From Lachnospiraceae bacterium YSD2013 (lineage in GTDB: Bacteria > Bacillota > Clostridia > Lachnospirales > Lachnospiraceae): a stretch of DNA of 64,000 bases. The translations under genes and the position numbers were made by a program. Each line of letters starts with the position of its first letter. The first letter of the stretch is position 1. Positions 16,018 through 24,517 of the stretch are shown piece after piece. The stretch is from positions 1 to 64,000 of the forward strand of contig FMTX01000009.1 of NCBI GenBank assembly GCA_900100895.1. The letters run 5' to 3'. Under the pieces are notes generated by a model. It was not told where the DNA came from. It saw only the letters and a list, made by a program, of their open reading frames with translations, and made no database searches.

Positions 16018-18684
16018 TTACTCTCCCTGCTTTAAAATGATTTTTAAATGATTGTCCGTGGTTAAAAGTGAAGTGTCTGAAAGCACCGCTTTCTTACCGT
16101 CAAGAATCTCAAGTGCCGTGGTGTCGTTAAGAGTTGCGCTTTCGATTCTGTAATCGCCATACTCAAGGTGCGCCGCGTTATCGTACTCTACGTGAAGCAT
16201 CTTACCGTCAAAGGGAAGCGTTATCGCCGCTCTTCCCTTATCGTCAAACTGCTCAGCCATAAGCTTGGGCTCAACGGTAAGCTTGCCGTAATCGCCGCAG
16301 ATTCCGTACATCTGCGTAACCGCAGTCAGCACGTACCAGCTTGCCGCACCCGTTAAGAACTGGTAGAGTCCTCTTCCGCCCTTTCCGAAGTACTCGGGGA
16401 TACCGGGATAGATGCGGCTTGTCTCAAAGTCCATGGACTGCCTGTAAAGTCCCTTAAGCGCCTTATAGCCTTCGCGCACAAATCCGCGTGAATACAAAGC
16501 GTTGGCATACATGACTGCCATGTGGGAGAATACCGCTCCGTTTTCTTTTTCCCCGTAGGCAAAGAAAAATGCGCGTCCCATGTCGGGTAAGCCCTTGCCG
16601 AAGTCGGTATTGAGCCTGTAGCCTCCGTAGGACTCATCGTAGAGAAGCTTGTCGGCACTTGCGGTAATCTCTTTAATCTGCTCATCGGTCGCAACGCCCG
16701 ACATGATAGCGAATACCTGACCGGTGAGAGTCATCTGTGTGCCGTTACTGCGCTCGAGCGCAAGCCCCTGATTGTCGTAATATCCGTTGTAGCGTCCGTA
16801 TCCGTCATCGCCTATCCACTCCTGATTTCTAAGAAGCGCAAAAAGAAAGTCCGCCTTACTCTTCATATTCTCCGCAAGATCCTTGGTCTTGTGTGTCTTC
16901 CGCTTGCCGCTTACGCTGTGGACGACGCTGTCAAGGTAGCCGTTTAAGATGTATCTCTTATGATTCAGCGATGCATAAATGTCGTCGTTGTCCGAAAGAA
17001 GCGGGTCGATTTCTTTTAAGAGCTTAAGACTCGTTACGCCGGTCTCGTGAAGCTTCATCAAGAGGTTTGAAAGTGTCACGAGATTACCCGCGTAGGCGTG
17101 AGTAAATGCCACGCTTTCGCCCTTATCGGGCGCCATGTCGAGGGCGTCGTTCCAGTCAGCACCGCGAAGCTTAATCATGTTGTGGGCGCCCACCTCCCAG
17201 AATTCCGTAAGGGTTTCAAGAAGAAGGTGCTCGATGATGCTTCCTTCGTAGGTCTTATGCTCTTCGGTCTGCTGATGAAGATTCTCGCCATCCCACTCGC
17301 CGTCTCTGTCGGTTCCTCGCTTTACGAGGGAATCCTTGTAGTAGTCTGTTTTCTTAAGTAGGAAATCAATGTCACCAGTCTCGTCTATATAAAGTTTCGT
17401 GGTAAGAAGCGGCCAGAATCCGTGATCCATCCACACTCTCGGAATACCGTTTCTGTCAGCCTTGAATTCACCGGGCTTGTCGCCGATGATTGTGGCGTTG
17501 GTACCGTCCACTCTCAAGCCTTTGAAGTTGTTGTACAAAAGATCTGATGTAAGCTTCGGATTAAAAAGCACTAACGCCAGGCAGTCCTGCCACAAATCTC
17601 TGAAGCCCTTGCCGCCGCGACCGTAGTCGTGATGAGGTAAGAATGAACAACCGAAGATTCGACGAAGCTCCGGCTGAAAGCTTACAAAGCGCATGAAGCC
17701 GTCGAAGGTCTTGTCGCCTGTTTCAACCTTGAGAACCGATTTCTTATCCCAGTAGTCACGGGTGTTTTCGAAGGTCTTTAAAATATCGTAAAGGTCTTTG
17801 TATTCAAGAGATTGAGGCTCCTCGGGGGTTGCATCCGATGCTATGCCTGCTATAGTTATGTAAACCGATTCTTCTTCCGGTGCAAGTTCTTTTTCCGCAA
17901 AAAGTGCCGCTCCCATGGTCTCGCCGCCGGCAGTCTTGTAGCCGCGCTTCACACCTTTACATCTATTTACGAGAGCCATAGGTCTTTCAAGGTTACCGCC
18001 TTCTCCCGCGAAGTCCTTAACCTCAGCGAAGAACTCTTCCGGCACCTCGCCCGCGCAGGTTATAGCCTCCGCGAAGTACAGCATATGGTTGACCTTATGC
18101 CCTCTTTCGTCAAAAGAAAGCGTAGGCGCAACACTAACGCCCCTCTCTGTCACATATATTCTGTTAAGAAGACTCGTAACATGTCTGTGGTCTCTTAAGT
18201 TGTCAGCGCTTCTTCCGTATATGGGGAGAGCCGCGCAAAAGCGGATTTTCACAGGGTCTGCAGAAATATTCTTAACCGTTACCACATGAATTTCATGAAG
18301 TTTGTCAACGGGTATGAACGAGAGCACGGACGCGCTTAATCCTCCGTCCTCTGAAGTACGCTCGGTCTTGTGCCACATAAGGCCTGCCGTGACCGTGGTG
18401 CTTTCTTTGTCCGAGGCCATCTGCCATACCGAAGCCCCGGCAGCCGACCAGGGATTCTTGCCTGCGCGAAGTACCCAGAAGTTCCTGGAGTAGCGCTTCT
18501 CTGTTAAGTCCTCTATACTTGCGGGTTCATAAAGAAACGTATTCTGATCGAGTTTGCTGTCGCCTGCCAGCGTAGGTGTTACGCAGGACTTAAGTCCCGC
18601 TTCGCTTGCCAGGGGATAGTAAAGTCCCGTTACCTTATCGGCGCCTTCCAAGGTAAAAGCTGTATTGTCTTCGTTAAATTTCAT
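16018..18684 (-). CDS. GH94-type phosphorylase (short form)
   Basis: About 888 residues. The N-terminal beta-sandwich leads to an (alpha/alpha)6 barrel with GGKGFRDLWQDCLALVLFNP and KLRGADWNDALDMA; the DWND Asp corresponds to the general acid of GH94 cellobiose, chitobiose and laminaribiose phosphorylases. Length is near that of laminaribiose phosphorylase (about 900). ATG 18684 is chosen because AGAGGATGATGAT precedes it; the ATG 21 bases upstream lacks a site. Together with the longer paralogue downstream it suggests division of labour between oligomers and disaccharides. The exact linkage cannot be read from the sequence. Confidence 0.82.
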   Translation of the reverse strand: MKFNEDNTAFTLEGADKVTGLYYPLASEAGLKSCVTPTLAGDSKLDQNTFLYEPASIEDLTEKRYSRNFWVLRAGKNPWSAAGASVWQMASDKESTTVTAGLMWHKTERTSEDGGLSASVLSFIPVDKLHEIHVVTVKNISADPVKIRFCAALPIYGRSADNLRDHRHVTSLLNRIYVTERGVSVAPTLSFDERGHKVNHMLYFAEAITCAGEVPEEFFAEVKDFAGEGGNLERPMALVNRCKGVKRGYKTAGGETMGAALFAEKELAPEEESVYITIAGIASDATPEEPQSLEYKDLYDILKTFENTRDYWDKKSVLKVETGDKTFDGFMRFVSFQPELRRIFGCSFLPHHDYGRGGKGFRDLWQDCLALVLFNPKLTSDLLYNNFKGLRVDGTNATIIGDKPGEFKADRNGIPRVWMDHGFWPLLTTKLYIDETGDIDFLLKKTDYYKDSLVKRGTDRDGEWDGENLHQQTEEHKTYEGSIIEHLLLETLTEFWEVGAHNMIKLRGADWNDALDMAPDKGESVAFTHAYAGNLVTLSNLLMKLHETGVTSLKLLKEIDPLLSDNDDIYASLNHKRYILNGYLDSVVHSVSGKRKTHKTKDLAENMKSKADFLFALLRNQEWIGDDGYGRYNGYYDNQGLALERSNGTQMTLTGQVFAIMSGVATDEQIKEITASADKLLYDESYGGYRLNTDFGKGLPDMGRAFFFAYGEKENGAVFSHMAVMYANALYSRGFVREGYKALKGLYRQSMDFETSRIYPGIPEYFGKGGRGLYQFLTGAASWYVLTAVTQMYGICGDYGKLTVEPKLMAEQFDDKGRAAITLPFDGKMLHVEYDNAAHLEYGDYRIESATLNDTTALEILDGKKAVLSDTSLLTTDNHLKIILKQGE

Positions 18685-18733
18685 ATCATCATCCTCTTTC
18701 GCCAATTTATGCTTTCTTACACTAAAGGTAAAA

Positions 18734-18763
18734 AAAAAGAACCTTACGAAAAAGGTTCTTTTT
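18734..18763 (-). terminator. Terminator after the GH16 gene
   Basis: AAAAAGAACCTT (18734-18745) pairs with AAGGTTCTTTTT (18752-18763), with T-rich tails in both directions. It separates the GH16 gene from the phosphorylase operon. Confidence 0.85.
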
Positions 18764-18783
18764 ATTAAAAGGGTGTCGATTTT

Positions 18784-19695
18784 TTATTGTTCGGTCTTAG
18801 TGTAGACTCTCACATAATCCACAAGATATTCCGCATTGTCAAAATCTGTGGAGTCATCCGGGTTTCCCGGCCAGTCACCGCCAACCGCAAGGTTAAGTAT
18901 TACGTGAAAAGGCTTGTCAAAGGGTGCCGGAAACTCTGCAGGTACCTGACCGTGATTCTTAGTAAACCACTTATTGATGGTGGCTATCTGACGATTATCT
19001 ACATAAAATCTTATTTCGCCCGGTTCCCATTCAACGCTGAACTCGTGGAAAGCTTCGGCAAAATCAGGCTCATCGCCCGTCACTGTAAGGCGTCCCTGCT
19101 GCTCCTCATGAGGAAGACCGTAGTGTATGGTGGAATAAGTAGTCTTAGTGTCGTGACCGAGAATCTCCATAATATCTATCTCTCCGCCCAAAGGCCACTG
19201 TCCGTATACCTCGTTGGATGAAGGCATCATCCATGCCGCGGGCCATAAGCCTCTTCCCTTTGGAACCTTGGCGCCTACCACTACCTTACCGTAGGTAAAC
19301 GACATAGCGTAGTTGGTATTCATGCGACCCGAAGTGTAATGTACATTTCCGTTGTCGTCAACAATCTTAATCGCCTTAATAACAAGCTTGCCGTCGCGCA
19401 AAAAAATGTTATCACGCTTTATAACATACTCCTGAAGCTCGTGATTAACCCACCCGGGCTTGTGTGCTTCAACCGTCCAGGTTTTGGTATCAAGCTTCTC
19501 TCCGTCGAACTCATCATGCCAGAACAGTTCATATCCTTCTATCTCCGGCGCTTCCGTAACTACAGACTCAGTCTCCGTAACCACATCTTTAACGTCTTCA
19601 ATCATAGTACTCTCCCCATCCGTATTTTTATCGGTGCATGCGGCAAGTGTCAGGCTGCCTAAAAGCACCATTGCAAAAAGCAGTTTTCTTTTCAT
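18784..19695 (-). CDS. GH16 endo-beta-glucanase lipoprotein (laminarinase/lichenase type)
   Basis: About 303 residues. The lipobox LAAC (Cys about residue 20) anchors it to the outer membrane face, followed by an acidic Thr/Glu linker and a complete GH16 beta-jelly-roll. The catalytic motif GGEIDIMEILG provides nucleophile and acid/base Glu residues. RGLWPAAWMMP and NLAVGGDWPG are typical of bacterial endo-beta-1,3-glucanases. It would cut beta-1,3 or mixed-linkage glucan at the cell surface into oligomers for the ABC importer. GAGG lies nine bases before ATG 19695 but only three before ATG 19701, so the second is preferred. Monocistronic, with its own terminator. Confidence 0.9.
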   Translation of the reverse strand: MKRKLLFAMVLLGSLTLAACTDKNTDGESTMIEDVKDVVTETESVVTEAPEIEGYELFWHDEFDGEKLDTKTWTVEAHKPGWVNHELQEYVIKRDNIFLRDGKLVIKAIKIVDDNGNVHYTSGRMNTNYAMSFTYGKVVVGAKVPKGRGLWPAAWMMPSSNEVYGQWPLGGEIDIMEILGHDTKTTYSTIHYGLPHEEQQGRLTVTGDEPDFAEAFHEFSVEWEPGEIRFYVDNRQIATINKWFTKNHGQVPAEFPAPFDKPFHVILNLAVGGDWPGNPDDSTDFDNAEYLVDYVRVYTKTEQ

Positions 19696-19858
19696 AATCA
19701 TTGACCTCTTATATGGATAATATGAAGTCCTAAGGCATATTTTAAGTAGTTAACTTTTACAATGGTGTTGTTCTTTTATTATTCTCCCGGTCATAACAGT
19801 ATCTACATATCTCATTACGCCTTTATTGTTTTTTTTCGCGTACAATATAAAATTTCAC

Positions 19859-19887
19859 TTGTGATTTTTTGATTCGGGTGCTACTAT
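19859..19887 (+). promoter_or_regulatory. Promoter of the DMT transporter gene
   Basis: -35 TTGTGA (19859-19864), 17-base spacer, -10 TACTAT (19882-19887), 39 bases before the preferred ATG. Confidence 0.55.
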
Positions 19888-19926
19888 ACAGATTCAGCCT
19901 TGCGGAGGCTGGAGAAAGAAGCGATT

Positions 19927-20784
19927 ATGCAACTTAGCGGAAGTTCGTATCTTGTACTTGCGATAATTGCAAGTGCCTCAATGACTATCGTTTTAAAGAT
20001 ATTTAAAACGAACGGCCACAACCGATATGCCATAATACTCGGTAATTACATCACCTGTATCGTGACCGGTCTCCTTATGCTTAAAGATAAGTCGGTGATA
20101 ACAGCCGGCACTCCCACCACATATATATGTGGCGGCATCTGCGGTATACTTTTTGTTTTGACCCTTGTTCTTATGCAGAAGAGTATTGAAAGTAACGGAG
20201 CAATACTCACCGCTGCGTTTTCAAAGCTTGGGTTGATAGTTCCTCTTGTTTTAAGTGTTGCGTTTTTTGGCGAAAAGCCGGGCGTACTGCAGATTGTCGG
20301 AGTCGCAATCGTTCTTTCGGCCATATTGGTGATTAACGGTAAGAAGGGTGAGGCTAATGTATCCGCTCCCTTGATACTTATTCTTACACTCTTGTCTACC
20401 GGTATCACCGACAGTATGGCAAAGATTTTCGACCACGTGGGTTCACGCGATCAGGATTCTTTGTACATATTATTTGTGTTTACCACCGCGCTTGTGCTTA
20501 CCACCGCGCTTTTCTTTAATGAACAAATAAAAAAGCAAAAGAAATCGACTATAAAGGATTTCCTCGCCGGCATCGCCGTGGGAATACCCAATTACTTTTC
20601 GTCTCTCTTGCTTCTTAAATCATTGTCGGCGCTTCCTTCGTTCATCGTATACACGTGTTTCTCGACAGGCGCGCTGATACTTGTAAGTATAGTTAGTCTA
20701 TCGTTCTTTAAGGAACGTCCTACCGTAAGGCAGGTAATCGGTTTAATCATGGTGCTTGCGGCACTCGTGATATTAAACCTGTAA
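19927..20784 (+). CDS. DMT-superfamily (EamA-like) transporter
   Basis: About 285 residues with ten predicted helices in two EamA-like halves. The opening SYLVLAIIASASMTIVLKIF and SFIVYTCFSTGALILVSIVS near the C terminus fit the drug/metabolite transporter superfamily. I start at ATG 19927; an in-frame TTG at 19900 adds nine residues but is weaker. It is transcribed away from the GH16 gene. Its stop lies inside the convergent DUF4037 gene, so the two 3' ends overlap by 12 bases. Substrate unknown. Confidence 0.85.
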   Translation: MQLSGSSYLVLAIIASASMTIVLKIFKTNGHNRYAIILGNYITCIVTGLLMLKDKSVITAGTPTTYICGGICGILFVLTLVLMQKSIESNGAILTAAFSKLGLIVPLVLSVAFFGEKPGVLQIVGVAIVLSAILVINGKKGEANVSAPLILILTLLSTGITDSMAKIFDHVGSRDQDSLYILFVFTTALVLTTALFFNEQIKKQKKSTIKDFLAGIAVGIPNYFSSLLLLKSLSALPSFIVYTCFSTGALILVSIVSLSFFKERPTVRQVIGLIMVLAALVILNL

Positions 20785-21732
20785 AATTTCATCGACAAAT
20801 CGTTCCAGGTAAAGGTCTCGTTCACGGATGAGGCCTTTTTCTTTTAACGCTTTAGAAATGTCTATAGCGAGGCTCTCGGCTATGTTCACTATATCGTCAT
20901 CGTAGTTTAAATGCCCCGGAAGATAGGACTTAGACTCCCACTTCGAGTAATCAAGCGGAGTCGTCGCCAGGCCCTTGATAAGCTCTGTATATTCGTCGTC
21001 GCCGTAGGCTTCAAGCGCCTTAAATGTCCACTTATAGTACGGCGGGTAAGCCCTCTTCAGTAAAAAGAACAACTCCATAGCCGCCTTAAGTCCCGTAGCC
21101 CTGCACATTTCTGCTGCCACGAGGTCATCTCTCAACATGCATCTCATGTAATTGGTCTGAAGGGATGCGGAGAAATTGTGAAGCTCATCGGCTATGCGAA
21201 TACGCCATATCCTGTCAGGATAATAGTCTGTAAGAAGCTTTCTGAAAGCTGTAAACTTGCCGAGGTCATCCCTGAATACCTCACCGTTGGTGGCGGTTGC
21301 AAGACAGGAATGGTCGAGTGACAGCCACTGCTCCTCACTCATGGTCGCATGCTCGGTATCACAGTCTATGAGCAGAATATTTGAATAGAAATCATGTATC
21401 GTCATGACTCCGCGCCTATCGGTAAGCCTCTGTGAAAGGGCCATGCCCTTCTGGTGCGCGAACAGTTCATTGTAAGCTATGGACAGATGATAACCAATCG
21501 CCTTAAAATCCTCATCCGTAACCCACAGGCACACTCCCGTGCCGTAGTCGTGGTCTCTCGAAATAAAGTCATCAAACCCGAAGCAATCCGAGCCCTCGCC
21601 CGCAATTCCAACAGCAATGCGTTCCTCATATTCCGGGAACTTTTCATGAATCATAGGCGCCACTTGGTTTACATAAAATCTATGAGATCTCTCTATGACT
21701 TCACTTCTCTCCATCAGATTCTCAGTCCTCAT
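20773..21732 (-). CDS. DUF4037 nucleotidyltransferase-like protein
   Basis: A 319-residue protein with the DUF4037 pattern. The N-terminal GIAGEGSDCFGFDDFISRDHDYG (shown here as a block around residues 43-65) has the GS...D.D spacing of nucleotidyltransferase-fold proteins, and the C-terminal half is helical. Biological role is unknown for this family. The start overlaps the upstream GNAT gene by 11 bases; a second ATG at 21714 is also possible, with GAGG 12 bases before it. Gene order with GNAT upstream suggests one transcript (GNAT then DUF4037). The 3' end overlaps the convergent transporter gene. Confidence 0.78.
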   Translation of the reverse strand: MRTENLMERSEVIERSHRFYVNQVAPMIHEKFPEYEERIAVGIAGEGSDCFGFDDFISRDHDYGTGVCLWVTDEDFKAIGYHLSIAYNELFAHQKGMALSQRLTDRRGVMTIHDFYSNILLIDCDTEHATMSEEQWLSLDHSCLATATNGEVFRDDLGKFTAFRKLLTDYYPDRIWRIRIADELHNFSASLQTNYMRCMLRDDLVAAEMCRATGLKAAMELFFLLKRAYPPYYKWTFKALEAYGDDEYTELIKGLATTPLDYSKWESKSYLPGHLNYDDDIVNIAESLAIDISKALKEKGLIRERDLYLERFVDEILQV

Positions 21733-22465
21733 CCTTTAAATAAAAGTATTCTGTATCCCCGTCTAAGCACTCAAATCCCACAATCTCAAGTCCGCACCAT
21801 ATAGTGTCAAAAGAACACTTGCCGACAAGCGCTTTCCTCATAAGTTTAACCAGCTTCTCTCTTGCCTCATCGTCCGACATATTACTTCTGTGGTCGCGCA
21901 GATACGCCTTCCAAAGCGGCATAATCTTTGGTACGGCGAAATCAAGATTGTCGGGAATAAAGAGCCTTTTATAAATCTTTCTAACGTACTCGGTTTCTTT
22001 ATCCTCAAAGCTTAATCCCGAGAACTTGCAGGTAAGTCCCGAGTCAGTAAATCCGAGACTCTCATGGAGCTTTATGGAGCCGACATTTTCAGCATGAACC
22101 GACGCCGACACAACTCTTGCGTCTTCATACTCACCAAGCACATCTATAACCTTACGATACATCCGTCCCGCTATTCCGCGACGCCTGTATTCTGGTCTTA
22201 CATGAACTTCGCATATATACCAGCGCGTAGCATCCTCGGGATTACGCAGGCATCTGATGTAGCCCACTATCTGCCCGTTTTCGCTCGCCAGCACCTCATA
22301 CCACTTCACCGCGAAAACCTTCTCAAAATGAAGCGCGCAGAAATCCGCCGTAAGCTCGGCACCTTCCCTTCCGCAGCCTTTTACTGCTTCGAAAAAGTCA
22401 ACAAGCCTCTCACGGGTCTTACCTGACATATTAAGATGCGAATCAGAAACTTTATATCTAATCAT
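21722..22465 (-). CDS. GNAT-family N-acetyltransferase with C-terminal extension
   Basis: A 247-residue protein. Residues about 1-150 form a GNAT domain with the acetyl-CoA binding loop in CEVHVRPEYRRRGIAGRMYRKV (R-R-x-G-I-A) and the conserved ENVGSIKLHESLGF strand. About 95 extra residues follow, with no recognised domain. It is probably cytoplasmic and the acceptor is unknown. The ribosome site is GGAGATTGA. It begins 11 bases after the stop of the membrane protein gene upstream. Confidence 0.82.
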   Translation of the reverse strand: MIRYKVSDSHLNMSGKTRERLVDFFEAVKGCGREGAELTADFCALHFEKVFAVKWYEVLASENGQIVGYIRCLRNPEDATRWYICEVHVRPEYRRRGIAGRMYRKVIDVLGEYEDARVVSASVHAENVGSIKLHESLGFTDSGLTCKFSGLSFEDKETEYVRKIYKRLFIPDNLDFAVPKIMPLWKAYLRDHRSNMSDDEAREKLVKLMRKALVGKCSFDTIWCGLEIVGFECLDGDTEYFYLKDED

Positions 22466-22475
22466 TCAATCTCCG

Positions 22476-23660
22476 TTACAAAATCCATCCCCACGAAATA
22501 CCGAGGAATTCGGACAGTATATACATAGCACGCAGCCAGATTACGCCACCCACAATGTACACTCCTATCATACATTTGGAATCAGCCTTGACTGCCCTTC
22601 TTAACATCAAGGCATCGGCAAGGATAAAGCACATCATGGAACCATACGATGCTCTGTCCGGGAAGTGCGGTGACAAAAGCATTGCGCCACAGGACACAAT
22701 ACCTGCCGCAAGCAACACTATCTCCTGAATCTTAAGCGACTGCTTTAACACAAATATCACAAATACCGCAACCGCCGCCGTCAGCACAATCACAGGGAAA
22801 AGATATTCCAGATATCCCTTGAACATACCGTAGAATCTTAAATAAATCTGCCATACAATACCGTAATTGTTACTTACGACCTGCCCTGAACGCACGAAAT
22901 TACCCGGCGCAAGGATGCACACAGCGCAACCTGCCGCACAGAAAATCGCTCCGAGAATCATCCAAATCTTAACCTTTTGATGCTTATAGATATTTACAGC
23001 TATCGCAAACACCGCAATAAGAAAAGATGTCGGGCCCATATTCTCATTGCTCCAGCCCACGATAATCGCAAGCGGAACAATCCATATATCTATGCCCGAA
23101 ATTTTCTTTGATAAAGAAGCCTCTCCGTTAAAAGAAGCCATAATCTCGCGCACGTAAACATATATAAATGCCATGATAAACATGGTGATATAAAGATAAT
23201 TGGCAGCGCCCGACTGCCAGTACATACTCATTTCCCAGTTGGCGTTAAGCCCGTGAATGCAGCCGATAATGATGCTTAACTTAATCAGATATTCTCCGAT
23301 GCAGGTTTCCTTCTTACCCGAAAGCCCCGCGAATTTAAGAACTATCATTCCGGTTAACACTATCGCACAAGTATTAAGCACATCCGCACATTTAGCCCCT
23401 GTCAAAAGAATGAACTGAAGAAGGGTATGCGCCATGGAACGTCCGCCCCAATTGTTATAGTGCCACACCTGAGCCTCGAATATATCTCTTGCGTTACGAA
23501 TCGGTGTATCATCCGACAATTTGGTGGAATACCATAAATCGTCCATCATAACCGGCACCCACTTCTGAGTCAGATACACCGTAACTATCGTAATCCCCAG
23601 AATAATAATTCCTATTATGCCCGTAAGCACATTCTTCTTGTTCGTCTTTGAAACTGCCAT
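22476..23660 (-). CDS. DUF6056-like polytopic membrane protein
   Basis: A 394-residue protein with about ten to eleven predicted helices. The early extracellular loop VPVMMDDLWYSTKLSDD, with adjacent acidic residues after the first helix, followed by NNWGGRSMAHTLLQF, resembles GT-C-like glycosyltransferase membrane proteins and the DUF6056 group. GT-C enzymes use polyprenyl-phosphate sugars outside the membrane; whether this one is an enzyme is not known. Ribosome site GGGAGATAAC. It sits between the nitrilase and GNAT genes in a tight same-strand run. Confidence 0.72.
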   Translation of the reverse strand: MAVSKTNKKNVLTGIIGIIILGITIVTVYLTQKWVPVMMDDLWYSTKLSDDTPIRNARDIFEAQVWHYNNWGGRSMAHTLLQFILLTGAKCADVLNTCAIVLTGMIVLKFAGLSGKKETCIGEYLIKLSIIIGCIHGLNANWEMSMYWQSGAANYLYITMFIMAFIYVYVREIMASFNGEASLSKKISGIDIWIVPLAIIVGWSNENMGPTSFLIAVFAIAVNIYKHQKVKIWMILGAIFCAAGCAVCILAPGNFVRSGQVVSNNYGIVWQIYLRFYGMFKGYLEYLFPVIVLTAAVAVFVIFVLKQSLKIQEIVLLAAGIVSCGAMLLSPHFPDRASYGSMMCFILADALMLRRAVKADSKCMIGVYIVGGVIWLRAMYILSEFLGISWGWIL

Positions 23661-23671
23661 GTTATCTCCCG

Positions 23672-24382
23672 TTAAACTTCTGTATATAATATTTCTTCGC
23701 TGTCAAAAGAAATCCGCTCGACCATCTTGCCGTCTATGAATCTAAAGGAACCGCCATGGCTCACCGGATCGTTATCAATCGGATTAATAAGCAACGTATC
23801 TCTCGCCGCAATATTTGCCTGCTCGGCATACTCACCGAGAATTCCGTCTTCCCACTCTGCCACATCATAATTGCAATACACAGGCCAAAGAAGGGGCTTA
23901 TCCGTCTTAAACCTCTCGGGGAAGTCCCACATATCACCGCACAAAGCCACTTGGAATGCCTTGCCTCTGAGCGTGAACTCTTCGGTCGAAGTTCCTTCAC
24001 AGTAGTGCTCGTCCGTCTTCGTGAACTCCTTCCAGCCCTTCGATATGCGACGGTAGTTGTGCACTATCGCACCTCTGTCGACGAATACGTATGATGAATA
24101 GAGCTTGTCTTCTTCTTTTTCTATAAAGCCTACGGCTATCGCCACGTCGTATTGCAGCGACCACTTGCGAAGCATGCCTATCTGCTCTGAGTCTATGGCA
24201 ACCGCCATATCTTTATCGATTTCATAATCCCAGCACAGAGAGTCAAAGCCCTGTAAGAAAGCCTCACCTAAGCATAAAAGCTCCGCCTTGCCTTCTGCCG
24301 CCTTACATGCTCTTTCAATCTGACTTAGATTAAAATCTATATTCTTATTTTCACTCCTATAGGATACCAATCCTACCTTCAT
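23672..24382 (-). CDS. Nitrilase-superfamily carbon-nitrogen hydrolase
   Basis: About 236 residues with the Glu-Lys-Cys triad of the superfamily: Glu in LCLGEAFLQGFD, Lys in YRRISKGWKEF and Cys in VALCGDMWDFP. These enzymes hydrolyse or condense amide and nitrile C-N bonds; the family branch cannot be fixed here. ATG 24382 is preferred because AAGGAG lies 10 bases upstream; a 13-residue longer form has no ribosome site and would overlap a small reading frame. It is the downstream partner of the 30-residue Cys-rich frame at 24384-24476. Confidence 0.82.
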   Translation of the reverse strand: MKVGLVSYRSENKNIDFNLSQIERACKAAEGKAELLCLGEAFLQGFDSLCWDYEIDKDMAVAIDSEQIGMLRKWSLQYDVAIAVGFIEKEEDKLYSSYVFVDRGAIVHNYRRISKGWKEFTKTDEHYCEGTSTEEFTLRGKAFQVALCGDMWDFPERFKTDKPLLWPVYCNYDVAEWEDGILGEYAEQANIAARDTLLINPIDNDPVSHGGSFRFIDGKMVERISFDSEEILYTEV

Positions 24383-24383
24383 A

Positions 24384-24476
24384 CTACCATAACTCCTTCT
24401 TAAGAAGCCAATAGCACTCACATGCTTTCGGCCTCATATCCTCATCCACATCGCAGGGATCCTCGAAGCAATCCAT
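24384..24476 (-). CDS. Candidate 30-residue Cys-rich peptide
   Basis: An ATG at 24476 preceded by GGAGAAAATC opens a 30-codon frame starting MDCFEDPCDVDEDMRP and ending CECYWLLKKELW, with stop TAG one base before the nitrilase start. It has four Cys residues and an aromatic, basic tail. The spacing suggests translational coupling with the nitrilase gene. No family recognised; it could instead be a leader that only aids downstream translation. Confidence 0.5.
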   Translation of the reverse strand: MDCFEDPCDVDEDMRPKACECYWLLKKELW

Positions 24477-24517
24477 GATTTTCTCCGTGAATCCCAGCCG
24501 ATGATTACTCCTTCTTT

